DNA of 10,703 nucleotides from Ruminococcus sp. UBA3280. Its GTDB lineage: Bacteria > Bacillota > Clostridia > Oscillospirales > Ruminococcaceae. The notes beneath the pieces are model-generated. The model was not told the DNA's origin and made no database searches. It saw only the letters and a program-made list of their open reading frames with translations. Each line of letters starts with the position of its first letter. Position 1 is the stretch's first letter. The stretch lies in assembly GCA_002362175.1 (NCBI GenBank), contig DETU01000080.1:1231-11933 (forward strand), written 5' to 3'. Positions 1-7,774 of the stretch are shown one piece after another. Made by a program: the position numbers and the translations under genes.

Positions 1-417
1 CGAATAACCGTCACGCCCAAGACCCGTATCCATAAAAAGCTCGTTTATGTCTTTAAGACGGACAGGTTTTCCGTTTATCATGTATTCACTGTCACCACTG
101 CGGTAGAGTTTTCGTGTTACGGCTATTTCTTCACCTGCGTCGGCAATAGTTCCGTCAGAATTGTCTATATTAAGGGTAACGGCGGCGAAACCCATAGCTT
201 TTCTTGCAACAGTACCGGAAAAAATAACGTCCTCCATTTTGTTTCCCCTGAGGGTTTTTGTTGACTGTTCTCCAAGAACCCAGCGAACCGAATCGCCGAT
301 ATTACTTTTTCCGCTACCGTTCGGACCTACTACCGCCGTAAGTCCCTTGTCAAAAGTAAGGCTTATTTTGTCCGGAAAAGACTTAAAACCCTGTATTTCA
401 AGTGATTTAAGATACAA
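1..417 (-). CDS. smc: Chromosome segregation ATPase SMC, N-terminal part (runs off the left edge)
   Basis: The 139 codons visible encode the N-terminal head of SMC, the ATPase that dimerises and with ScpA/ScpB organises and segregates the chromosome. The protein opens with (M)YLKSLEIQGFKSFPDK, then the Walker A motif GPNGSGKS near residues 33-40, followed by RWVLGEQ and LRGNKMEDVIFSG, all typical of bacterial SMC heads. It continues through a segment with VTRKLYRSGDSEYMING and LFMDTGLGRDGYS before the window ends; coiled coil, hinge and Walker B lie outside. I place the start at TTG (417-415). GGAGG at 431-427 lies 9 nt upstream, the only frame giving the SMC sequence starts there, and the nearby ATG (422-420) is out of frame. 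The Shine-Dalgarno sits inside the last codons of the upstream radical SAM gene, whose stop is 1 nt away, so translation is probably coupled. The family call is secure; the TTG start is likely. Confidence 0.96.
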   Translation of the reverse strand, partial: MYLKSLEIQGFKSFPDKISLTFDKGLTAVVGPNGSGKSNIGDSVRWVLGEQSTKTLRGNKMEDVIFSGTVARKAMGFAAVTLNIDNSDGTIADAGEEIAVTRKLYRSGDSEYMINGKPVRLKDINELFMDTGLGRDGYS

Positions 418-418
418 T

Positions 419-1417
419 TCATTTCACCTCCCCGACTTCGTAAACAGGAATATTACCGTCACCGATAAATTTTATTTCAATGCCCCTGCTCCTGAAATAT
501 TCAACATTTGATTTTTTCTGTCCGACTGCTTTGCTTATACAGGACGGATTAACGGCAATTCTGTAAATATTGTCTTGATGTTCATTATATGCAATAAATT
601 CTTCCGTTCTCCACCTGTAAATAAGGCTTTCACAGACTTCACGGAATGCGGGGTGATAGAATCCGCCGACCATATCACGCTCTACAAATTCGCTTGCATG
701 AAGTCCGCACTTTATTACTTTTATCCCCTCATACTCAAAACGCATAAGTGCAACGGAACATATGTCAAAAACAGTTTCAGATTCAAACGGCTTATATTCA
801 TCTGATTCAAGAAGTTCCGCAAGTTTAGTACCTTTAAGTATCACAACAGGATAAATCCTCACCGTATCAGGACGTATTTCAACAATATCATCAACGGTTT
901 CAAACTCAATTTTTTCGGTACTTTTATAAAGTCCGACCATCATCTGTAAACCGAGTTCAAAACCATACTCACGTATGAGACGACAGGCATTGAAAACGTC
1001 ATCTGAAGTATGTCCTCTGTCATTTGCTTCTAAAACGTCGTCATTCATTGACTGAGCTCCGAGTTCAATCGCCGTGACACCGTACTTTTTCAGCAGTTCA
1101 AGTACTTCCCTGTCTATACAGTCGGGACGGGTTGAAATCCTTATACCGTGAAATTTTCCATCACCGACAAATTTATAAGCCGTTTCAAGAAGCTGAATCA
1201 TATAGTCGCGGGGAATCGCCGTGAAACTCCCTCCGAAAAACGCTATTTCGGTATTTTCAGGACATCTTATCTCATTAAATGCTTTTTCACATATCTCTCG
1301 TACTTCTTCCGCAGATGGAACTTTTTCCGCACCGCTTATAGTATGCTGATTACAGAAACTGCACATATTCGGACAGCCTACATGAGCAATAAAAATCGAA
1401 ATATTACTGTGCTTCAT
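419..1417 (-). CDS. Elp3-like radical SAM protein (clostridial rnc-smc neighbour)
   Basis: This 332-residue protein belongs to the radical SAM superfamily, which cleaves S-adenosylmethionine with a [4Fe-4S] cluster. The cluster motif is C15-x3-C19-x2-C22 (GCPNMCSFCNQ). It is followed by the SAM-contacting region AFFGGSFTAIPR near 59-70, and the Elp3-type stretches RISTRPDCID (93-102), AIELGAQS (116-123) and NDRGHTSDDV (132-141). RPDTVRIYPVVILKGT near 182-197 and a C-terminal segment resemble the radical SAM C-terminal domain of the Elp3 group. There is no GNAT acetyltransferase domain, so it is not a full tRNA-modifying Elp3; the substrate is unknown. I start it at the ATG at 1417 because homologues begin just ahead of the cysteine motif and a longer reading would only re-read the rnc dsRNA-binding region. 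That ATG overlaps the end of rnc by 14 nt and has a poor Shine-Dalgarno, implying coupled translation. A tRNA-modification role is only an inference from the family. Confidence 0.88.
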   Translation of the reverse strand: MKHSNISIFIAHVGCPNMCSFCNQHTISGAEKVPSAEEVREICEKAFNEIRCPENTEIAFFGGSFTAIPRDYMIQLLETAYKFVGDGKFHGIRISTRPDCIDREVLELLKKYGVTAIELGAQSMNDDVLEANDRGHTSDDVFNACRLIREYGFELGLQMMVGLYKSTEKIEFETVDDIVEIRPDTVRIYPVVILKGTKLAELLESDEYKPFESETVFDICSVALMRFEYEGIKVIKCGLHASEFVERDMVGGFYHPAFREVCESLIYRWRTEEFIAYNEHQDNIYRIAVNPSCISKAVGQKKSNVEYFRSRGIEIKFIGDGNIPVYEVGEVK

Positions 1418-2093
1418 AACCCATGAGCTGCAGTGCTTCTTTAGCGGCAAGCTGTTCTGCTTCCTTTTTGCTCCTGCCCTTTCCGCTTCCGATAACCTGC
1501 GAATTAAGACGTACTTCAACAACAAAACGCTTATTATGGTCAGGTCCTTCCTCACCTATAAGTGCATACTCTACTTTTTCTTCGGGATTCTTCTGTACAA
1601 TTTCCTGCAGGACTGTCTTGAAATCACTGAAAGCAGGTTTTTGCGGGTGCTGAACGTCATCAGGCATAAAACGCAGGATATGCTTTGCAGCAGGTTCAAT
1701 TCCTCCATCAAGATAAATAGCCGCAATTACCGCTTCAAAAGCGTCAGCAAGAATTGACGGTCTTTCACGTCCGCCCGTATTTTCCTCACCTTTTCCGAGA
1801 AAAAGAAACTCACCGAGATTTATCTGCTGTGCAAAGACGTGAAGTGACTTCTCGCAGACAAGCGAAGCACGCATTTTTGTCAGTTCGCCCTCCGCCACTT
1901 TGAGACTTTTATATAAATAGTCGGAAACAACTATTGAAAGTACGCTGTCGCCGAGAAATTCAAGACGTTCATTGCTTCCTGACGGATTTTTCTTTTCATT
2001 GGCATATGAAGAATGTGACAAAGCCTGATAAATAAGATTCTTATCTTTGAATTTGTATCCGATAATTTCTTCCAGTTTTGAAATTTTATCCAT
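1404..2093 (-). CDS. rnc: Ribonuclease III
   Basis: This 229-residue protein is RNase III, which cleaves double-stranded RNA during rRNA maturation and mRNA or antisense processing. The endonuclease domain carries the signature NERLEFLGDS at 41-50, which supplies acidic residues E42, E45 and D49. The second half of the active site is in LADAFEAVIA, with D117 and E120 matching the metal-binding Asp and Glu of the family. A dsRNA-binding domain follows from about residue 157 (DFKTVLQEIVQ), with GPDHNKRFVVEV and the lysine-rich GKGRSKKEAEQLAAKEAL at its end. Length is normal. The ATG at 2093 has AAGGAG (2107-2102) 8 nt upstream, inside the end of plsX, whose stop is 2 nt away. The downstream radical SAM gene starts within its last codons. 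All expected catalytic residues are present. Confidence 0.98.
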   Translation of the reverse strand: MDKISKLEEIIGYKFKDKNLIYQALSHSSYANEKKNPSGSNERLEFLGDSVLSIVVSDYLYKSLKVAEGELTKMRASLVCEKSLHVFAQQINLGEFLFLGKGEENTGGRERPSILADAFEAVIAAIYLDGGIEPAAKHILRFMPDDVQHPQKPAFSDFKTVLQEIVQKNPEEKVEYALIGEEGPDHNKRFVVEVRLNSQVIGSGKGRSKKEAEQLAAKEALQLMGYEAQ

Positions 2094-2095
2094 TT

Positions 2096-3100
2096 TTACA
2101 ACTCCTTTGAAATTTCTGCCATTTTTACAGCGTATTTTTCAATTACTCCCGAAACGTCCGTTTTAACACATTTCTGTGCCTGTCTTACAGCATTGAAAAA
2201 TGCAGTGCCGTCGGAACTTCCGTGAGCCTTTATAACAGGCTTTTTCACACCGAGAAGAGCAGAACCGCCCACTTCCTTATAGTCCATCTGTTTACGGAAT
2301 TTTTTGATTTTTCCAAGTGAAAATACCGCACCGATTTTTCCCGTTCCCGAAAAAATCCACTTTATCTTCTTACTGAAAAAAGAACCCATTCCCTCATAGA
2401 GTTTAAGGACGATATTTCCCGTAAAGCCGTCTGTAACGACAACATGACATTCACCTTTCGGAATATCCCTTGCTTCAATGTTTCCGACAAAATTAAGACC
2501 TGATTTTTCAAGAAGTTTATAGGATTCCGTTTCAAGTTCCCTGCCCTTTGTCTCCTCCGCACCTATGTTCAGGAGTGCGACTTTCGGCTTTCTTACGCCC
2601 ATTACTTTCTCCATATAGGCACTACCCATGATGGCAAACTGTACAAGCATTTCGGGACGACATTCTGTATTTGCACCTGCGTCGGTAAGAATAAAACTTC
2701 CATTGTCAGCAGGAAGAACAGGAGACGGTGCAACTCTCTTTATGCCCTTTATACGCTTGACAATAAACGTCGCCCCCATTACTAAAGCCCCCGTACTTCC
2801 AGCCGAAACAAAAGCGTCACCTCTGCCGTCTGCGAGAAGTTTCAGACCGAGAGCCATAGATGTGTTTTTTCCCGATTTAATAATTTCCTTAGGTTCTTCA
2901 TGTATGTCAAAAACTTCGCTTGTATGTTCGATTTCCATACCGTCAAGACTTATTCCGTTTTTTTCCGCACATCTTTTTATTTTCTTTTCATGTCCTGTAA
3001 GTATAATATTAACACCGAGTTCGCTGACCGCCCTTTCACAGCCTTTCAGAACTTCCAGTGGTGCATTATCTCCGCCGAATGCGTCAACTATTATTTTCAT
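2096..3100 (-). CDS. plsX: Phosphate acyltransferase PlsX
   Basis: PlsX converts acyl-ACP plus phosphate to acyl-phosphate, the acyl donor used by PlsY in the first step of phospholipid synthesis. It is a peripheral membrane enzyme. The 334-residue protein starts MKIIVDAFGGDNAP, the family's N-terminal signature. It contains FVSAGSTGALVMGAT (98-111), LLNIGAEETKG (177-187), VVTDGFTGNIVLK (221-233) and the C-terminal VGGSALLGV followed by KAHGSSD. I chose the ATG at 3100 over one seven codons upstream at 3121. AAAGGA (3112-3107) lies 6 nt before 3100, and PlsX proteins begin at this Met. The gene overlaps the end of trmFO by 17 nt and abuts rnc, a 2-nt gap. In many Firmicutes fabD, fabG and acpP lie between plsX and rnc; here none do, so the acyl carrier protein gene must be elsewhere. 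The call is secure. Confidence 0.97.
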   Translation of the reverse strand: MKIIVDAFGGDNAPLEVLKGCERAVSELGVNIILTGHEKKIKRCAEKNGISLDGMEIEHTSEVFDIHEEPKEIIKSGKNTSMALGLKLLADGRGDAFVSAGSTGALVMGATFIVKRIKGIKRVAPSPVLPADNGSFILTDAGANTECRPEMLVQFAIMGSAYMEKVMGVRKPKVALLNIGAEETKGRELETESYKLLEKSGLNFVGNIEARDIPKGECHVVVTDGFTGNIVLKLYEGMGSFFSKKIKWIFSGTGKIGAVFSLGKIKKFRKQMDYKEVGGSALLGVKKPVIKAHGSSDGTAFFNAVRQAQKCVKTDVSGVIEKYAVKMAEISKEL

Positions 3101-4412
3101 AGTCAATCCTTTCCAACTCATGTTTAAGCGATTCTACGGCACGGTTTGCATAAACGCCGTATTTCTGTTTTTTATCCTTTATTCTTACGCTGATAGCAGG
3201 AAGTACTCCCATATTTGCACCCATAGGCTGAAATTTTCCGTTATTATAAGGGTCACTTATATATGCCGTCAACGCACCCGTCATGGTATCTGACGGAAGT
3301 TTCAGGGGTTCAAGACCCTTTATTCTACGCACTGCTGAAATACCTGCTATAAGTCCGCTCATTGCCGACTCCATATATCCCTCAACACCTGTTATCTGTC
3401 CCGCAAAATATATGTTGGGATTTTCCCTCAGCGAAAAATCAGAATCAAGCAACTTCGGACTGTTTATAAAAGTGTTCCTGTGCATAACGCCGTAACGCAT
3501 GAACTCCGCATTTTCAAGACCCGTTATCATTGAAAACACTCTTTTCTGTTCTCCGAATTTCAGATTTGTCTGAAAACCTACAAGATTAAAAAGCGTACCC
3601 TCACGGTTTTCACGCCTTAACTGTACAACAGCATAAGGTCGTCTGCCTGTTCTTATATCAGTAATACCGACCGGTTTCATAGGTCCGAAACGCATGGTGT
3701 CAACACCTCTTGAAGCAAGCACTTCAATAGGCATACAGCCCTCATAAACGCTGAAAGGGTGTGTTTCAAAGTCCTTTAACTGAACTCTTTCCGCCGAAAC
3801 AAGTGCTTCATAAAAAGCAAGATATTCTTCCTTGTCCATAGGACAGTTTATATAATCTGCATCACCTCTGTCATAACGTGAGGCAAAAAACACTTTATCC
3901 ATGTCAAGACTTTCTGCGGTGACTATAGGTGCTGCCGCATCATAGAAACTGAGTCCCTCACCGCAGATACTCTTTATATTTTCAGCCATTGCACCCGAAG
4001 TAAGCGGACCTGTTGCAATTATTGTAATTCCGTCGGGAATTTCTGTAACTTCTCCGCCGATTACTTCAATAAAAGGGTGGTTCTTTATTTTTTCCGTAAC
4101 GCTGTCTGAAAATTTTTCCCTGTCTACAGCCAACGCTCCTCCCGCTTCAACCGAGTTTTCCTTTGCACACGGAACAGTAAGTGAGCCAAGCATTTCCATT
4201 TCATATTTGAGAAGTCCCGCTGCGGATTCAAGACGTGAAGCTTTGAGGGAATTTGAGCATACCAGTTCCGCAAAACCGCCGTACTTGTGAGCAGGAGAAA
4301 ATTTTTCGGGCTTCATTTCATAAAGCCGTACTTTTATACCGTTCTGAGCAAGTATCCAAGAAGCTTCACAGCCTGCCAGACCTGCTCCTATTACATTTAC
4401 CGTTTCACTCAT
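3084..4412 (-). CDS. trmFO: Methylenetetrahydrofolate-tRNA-(uracil-54-C5)-methyltransferase TrmFO
   Basis: TrmFO (formerly Gid) makes ribothymidine at position 54 of the tRNA T-loop, using methylenetetrahydrofolate as carbon donor and FAD as reductant. The 442-residue protein opens with a FAD-binding Rossmann fold, VNVIGAGLAGCEAS, containing GxGxxG at 9-14. The two cysteines used by the B. subtilis enzyme are matched by C52 in LVCSNSLKASR and C226 in YEGCMPIEVLASRG. Further family sequence includes RFGPMKPVG and the FAD-contacting C-terminal GQITGVEGYMESAMSGL. Length is typical. The ATG at 4412 overlaps the topA stop as ATGA, a usual arrangement for coupled genes, and the preceding Shine-Dalgarno is only a weak GA-rich stretch. 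At its 3' end it overlaps plsX. Using TrmFO instead of SAM-dependent TrmA is typical of Firmicutes. Confidence 0.98.
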   Translation of the reverse strand: MSETVNVIGAGLAGCEASWILAQNGIKVRLYEMKPEKFSPAHKYGGFAELVCSNSLKASRLESAAGLLKYEMEMLGSLTVPCAKENSVEAGGALAVDREKFSDSVTEKIKNHPFIEVIGGEVTEIPDGITIIATGPLTSGAMAENIKSICGEGLSFYDAAAPIVTAESLDMDKVFFASRYDRGDADYINCPMDKEEYLAFYEALVSAERVQLKDFETHPFSVYEGCMPIEVLASRGVDTMRFGPMKPVGITDIRTGRRPYAVVQLRRENREGTLFNLVGFQTNLKFGEQKRVFSMITGLENAEFMRYGVMHRNTFINSPKLLDSDFSLRENPNIYFAGQITGVEGYMESAMSGLIAGISAVRRIKGLEPLKLPSDTMTGALTAYISDPYNNGKFQPMGANMGVLPAISVRIKDKKQKYGVYANRAVESLKHELERIDYENNS

Positions 4413-6523
4413 TTTTTCAGCTCTCTTTCATATCCGCAGTTTTCATTTTCACATATGAGCTTTCCGAATTTTCCGCCTTTTACAAAAAGCGTCTTTTTAC
4501 ATTCAGGACATACTTCCTTTGACGGTGTATTCCATGTCATAAAATTACAGTCGGGATAGTTTTCGCAACCGTAAAAACTTCTTCCCCTCTTGGACTTTTT
4601 CAACAACATTTTACCATTGCATTTCGGACAGTTTCCCTCTGCTTCCGTAACAATCTGCTTTGTATTCTTACAGTCGGGGAATCCGGGACAGGCAAGGAAT
4701 TTTCCGTAACGGCTGAATTTGATAACCATATTTTTTCCGCAAAGTTCGCACTTTATATCCGTTTCCTCGTCGGGAACTTTAACACGCTTTCCGTCCATAG
4801 CTTTCTCGGCTTTTTCCAGTGTATCGGAAAATTCGTCATAAAAATCATGAAGTGTCGCAACCCAGTCTTTCATACCCTGTTCAATTTCGTCAAGACTGTT
4901 TTCCATTTCGGCGGTAAACTGCGAATCAACAATTTTACTGAAATGTTCTTTCATGAGTTCCGTTATAACTTCACCGAGATTTGTTGGTTTCAGTGATTTT
5001 CCGTCACGTTCAACATACTGTCTTGCCGTAATTGTAGTAATTGTAGGTGCATACGTACTCGGTCTGCCTATTCCGTTTTCCTCAAGAGTCTTGATTAGAG
5101 AAGCTTCCGTATACCTCGGTGGAGGCTGAGTGAAATGCTGATTTCCGTCAATTGATTTAAGTTCAAGAATATCGTCCTTATTTATAATCGGAAGTTCTTT
5201 TTTATTTTCTTCTGACGATTCGGAATCCACATATAGAATCATAAAGCCGTCAAATTTAACGGAATATCCTGACGACCTGAACATACAGCCGTTTGCCTCA
5301 ATATCGACGGACGTTGTATCAAGCAGAGCCGTTGCCATCTGACTTGCAATGAATCTTTCCCATATAAGTTTATACAACCTGTACTGGTCACTTGTTAAAC
5401 TGTTTTTTACCCTTTCAGGAGTAAGCTCGGGAGTTGACGGACGTATTGCTTCATGAGCGTCCTGAGCATTTTTTCCCGACTTGAAATCACGTGGCGACAT
5501 ATAATCTTTGCCGTAAACCGTTTCAATATACTGCAAAGCAGAATTTTTTGCCTCTGCTGAAATTCTCAGACTGTCGGTTCTCATATAAGTTATAAGACCT
5601 ACCGCACCTATTCCCTCAATGTCAACGCCCTCATAGAGTTCCTGGGCTGTTTTCATTGTACGCTTTGAACTGAAATTCAACTTTCTTGACGCTTCCTGCT
5701 GCATTGTTGAAGTTATGAAAGGCGGTGACGGCTGTTTCTTAGTAACACGCTTTTTTACCGAAATAACTTTATACTCCGCATTTTCAAGTTTTTTAAGAAT
5801 TTCATCAGCATCAGCCCTGCATGAAATTTCAATCTTTTTGCTGTCGGATTTTCCCGACTGGTCGGGAATGTTTATTTTCTTTCCGTCTACCGATACAAGC
5901 GACGCTTCAAAAACCTTTTTTGACGAAGGTGCAGTGAATTTTGCGTCAATTGACCAGTATTCTTTTGGAACAAACTTTCTTATGGCATTTTCTCTGTCAA
6001 CTATAATTCTTACCGCTACCGTCTGAACACGTCCTGCGGAAAGTCCTTTTTTAACTTTTTTCCATAAAAAAGGACTAAGTTTATATCCTACGAGACGGTC
6101 AAGTATACGTCTTGCTTGCTGTGCGTTCACAAGGTCAGTATCTATCTTGTGCGGACTGTTCATACCGTTCTGCACGCCTGACTTTGTGATTTCATTGAAA
6201 GCAACACGGTTATTATCATTTATATCCAGCTTGAGCATCTGTGCGATATGCCATGAAATCGCTTCACCCTCACGGTCAGGGTCAGTCGCAAGATAAATCT
6301 TATCACACTTCTTTGCGTGCTTCCTGAGTTCCTTTATAACATCTTCCTTGCCTTTCATATCAACGTACTGGGGAGCAAAATTGTTTTCCGTATCTACCCC
6401 CATCTTTGATTTCGGCAGGTCACGGATATGTCCCATTGAAGCTATAACTTCATATCCTGAACCGAGATACTTCTGTATTGTTTTTGCCTTTGCAGGCGAT
6501 TCAACTATAACTAAATCCGGCAT
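4409..6523 (-). CDS. topA: DNA topoisomerase I (type IA)
   Basis: TopA relaxes negative supercoils by cutting one DNA strand through a tyrosyl phosphate intermediate. The 704-residue protein begins MPDLVIVESPAKAKTI, the start of the Toprim domain, and has the metal-binding DPDREGE at 81-87. The catalytic tyrosine is Y313 in LITYMRTDS. LSAGRVQTVA (161-170) and ENGIGRPSTYAPT (482-494) are other conserved type IA stretches. The C terminus has three four-cysteine zinc ribbons: C592/C595/C612/C618, C632/C635/C653/C659 and C672/C675/C691/C696. These are the topoisomerase zinc fingers that bind single-stranded DNA and are usual in clostridial TopA. The ATG at 6523 is fixed by the conserved N terminus; AAAGGA sits only 2 nt away, and an upstream AGGGG is better spaced. 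The gene follows dprA by 26 nt and overlaps trmFO by 4 nt, the common dprA-topA-trmFO order. Confidence 0.99.
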   Translation of the reverse strand: MPDLVIVESPAKAKTIQKYLGSGYEVIASMGHIRDLPKSKMGVDTENNFAPQYVDMKGKEDVIKELRKHAKKCDKIYLATDPDREGEAISWHIAQMLKLDINDNNRVAFNEITKSGVQNGMNSPHKIDTDLVNAQQARRILDRLVGYKLSPFLWKKVKKGLSAGRVQTVAVRIIVDRENAIRKFVPKEYWSIDAKFTAPSSKKVFEASLVSVDGKKINIPDQSGKSDSKKIEISCRADADEILKKLENAEYKVISVKKRVTKKQPSPPFITSTMQQEASRKLNFSSKRTMKTAQELYEGVDIEGIGAVGLITYMRTDSLRISAEAKNSALQYIETVYGKDYMSPRDFKSGKNAQDAHEAIRPSTPELTPERVKNSLTSDQYRLYKLIWERFIASQMATALLDTTSVDIEANGCMFRSSGYSVKFDGFMILYVDSESSEENKKELPIINKDDILELKSIDGNQHFTQPPPRYTEASLIKTLEENGIGRPSTYAPTITTITARQYVERDGKSLKPTNLGEVITELMKEHFSKIVDSQFTAEMENSLDEIEQGMKDWVATLHDFYDEFSDTLEKAEKAMDGKRVKVPDEETDIKCELCGKNMVIKFSRYGKFLACPGFPDCKNTKQIVTEAEGNCPKCNGKMLLKKSKRGRSFYGCENYPDCNFMTWNTPSKEVCPECKKTLFVKGGKFGKLICENENCGYERELKK

Positions 6524-6549
6524 TATCCTTTACCCCTTCTTCTGAAAAA

Positions 6550-7752
6550 TCAACATATTTTAAATAGTTTTCCCGGCAGAGCCTTTATTATATCATTTAA
6601 TTCAAGTTCTGTCAGTTCCGGCATAAGTTCCATAACATCTATTTTCAGCTTGTATGCAATAACATCAATATGGAGAGTACAGTCTTTAAGCAGTCCGACA
6701 ATTTCACGCTGGACAGAATTAAGTGACTTATACTTCTCATCTTCTTTTCCGATATCACTTTCCACAATTTTTTCCGCCGTTTTATTTTCCGTAGAAACCG
6801 CTTTTTTAATTTCCGACAAAGAACGTTTAAAAACGGGTTTATTATTTACAGGTTCTGAAAAAGCATCAGCCTTTCTGCGTTCAATACTGAAAAAATCAAG
6901 TATTTCGTCACAACTGTAAAGAGGAAGTGCAAAACTTCTGAGGAGACTGATATTTCCCGCATACCGCTTGTCTTTGATATCCGACGGAGGAATACAGAAA
7001 AGTTCCTTTCCCTGTTCAACAGAAATTAAAGCGGTATTGATAGAACCACTTTTACCTGCCGCCTCAAATACTATAGTTGCTTTGCCGAGAGCGGAAAGTA
7101 TTCTGTTTCTCTTTGGAAAATTCGACGAATAAGCAGGTGTTCCGGGTGGATATTCCGAAATGAATACACCACCGCTTTTTATAATGCTGTCCCTGAACTT
7201 AAAGTTTTCAGCAGGATAATTAATATCAATTCCACATCCAAGCACACAGGCGGTCGGACGGTTTATATTTACTGCCGCAAGATGTGAAACTATATCCACT
7301 CCTACCGCAAAACCACTTATTACAGTAAATCCGTATCCTGAAAGTTCCCTGCATATTTCCGAAGTAACAGAAACAGTATAAGGACTTGGTTTTCTTGTAC
7401 CCACACATGCAACAGTCCTGTCACCCAAAACGCAGGTAATATCTCCCTTATAATAAAGAACAGCAGGTGGGTCAATTATATGTCTGAGATTATCGGGATA
7501 TTCAGGTGAATCATAACATATTACGTTTATTCCCAGTTTTCTGCAATATTCAATAAGACTTTCTGCCTGTTCAAGAGAACATCTCTGTACATTTTTAATT
7601 TGTTTTTCGGTAAGTTTCATATCGGTTTCACCTGATGAAAGCTTGAAATATGCGTCTGAAGCACTTTCACACTCCCTTATGATTTTCCACATTATTCTGC
7701 TTTCCGAACTGAAAACCATTACAAGCCATAACCAGTACTTAATATTATCCAC
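6550..7752 (-). CDS. dprA: DNA-processing protein DprA (Smf family)
   Basis: DprA binds single-stranded DNA and loads RecA in natural transformation; it is kept in many bacteria not known to be competent. The 400-residue protein has an N-terminal helical region (1-100), then the Rossmann-like DprA core. The core shows VGTRKPSPYT (117-126), SGFAVGVDIVSH (146-157), GCGIDINYP (172-180), SEYPPG (199-204), FPKRNRILS (212-220) and EAAGKSGSINTA (230-241). A charged, poorly conserved linker (about 295-340) leads to a C-terminal winged-helix domain. Two motifs are off consensus: the usual GSR is GTR, and the usual VPG after the core is IPP, followed by a degenerate S-x-G-x-N stretch. The ligand pocket still looks intact. 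The start is GTG (7752-7750), with GGGGG 6 nt upstream. It lies 22 nt after the trmH-family gene. No other competence genes are visible. Confidence 0.96.
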   Translation of the reverse strand: MDNIKYWLWLVMVFSSESRIMWKIIRECESASDAYFKLSSGETDMKLTEKQIKNVQRCSLEQAESLIEYCRKLGINVICYDSPEYPDNLRHIIDPPAVLYYKGDITCVLGDRTVACVGTRKPSPYTVSVTSEICRELSGYGFTVISGFAVGVDIVSHLAAVNINRPTACVLGCGIDINYPAENFKFRDSIIKSGGVFISEYPPGTPAYSSNFPKRNRILSALGKATIVFEAAGKSGSINTALISVEQGKELFCIPPSDIKDKRYAGNISLLRSFALPLYSCDEILDFFSIERRKADAFSEPVNNKPVFKRSLSEIKKAVSTENKTAEKIVESDIGKEDEKYKSLNSVQREIVGLLKDCTLHIDVIAYKLKIDVMELMPELTELELNDIIKALPGKLFKIC

Positions 7753-7774
7753 TAAAAACCCCCGCTTTATATTA

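Noticed and set aside
1418..1555. 46-codon N-terminal extension of the radical SAM protein
   Set aside because: It re-reads the dsRNA-binding part of rnc in another frame and precedes the normal N terminus of the family.
3101..3121. plsX start at the ATG at 3121
   Set aside because: The Shine-Dalgarno for the family-typical Met at 3100 lies inside this extension, and the extra residues are not part of PlsX.
2628..3293. Long open frame on the plus strand (221 codons)
   Set aside because: It lies wholly opposite plsX and the end of trmFO, resembles no family I know, and has no ribosome binding site. It is an antisense shadow.
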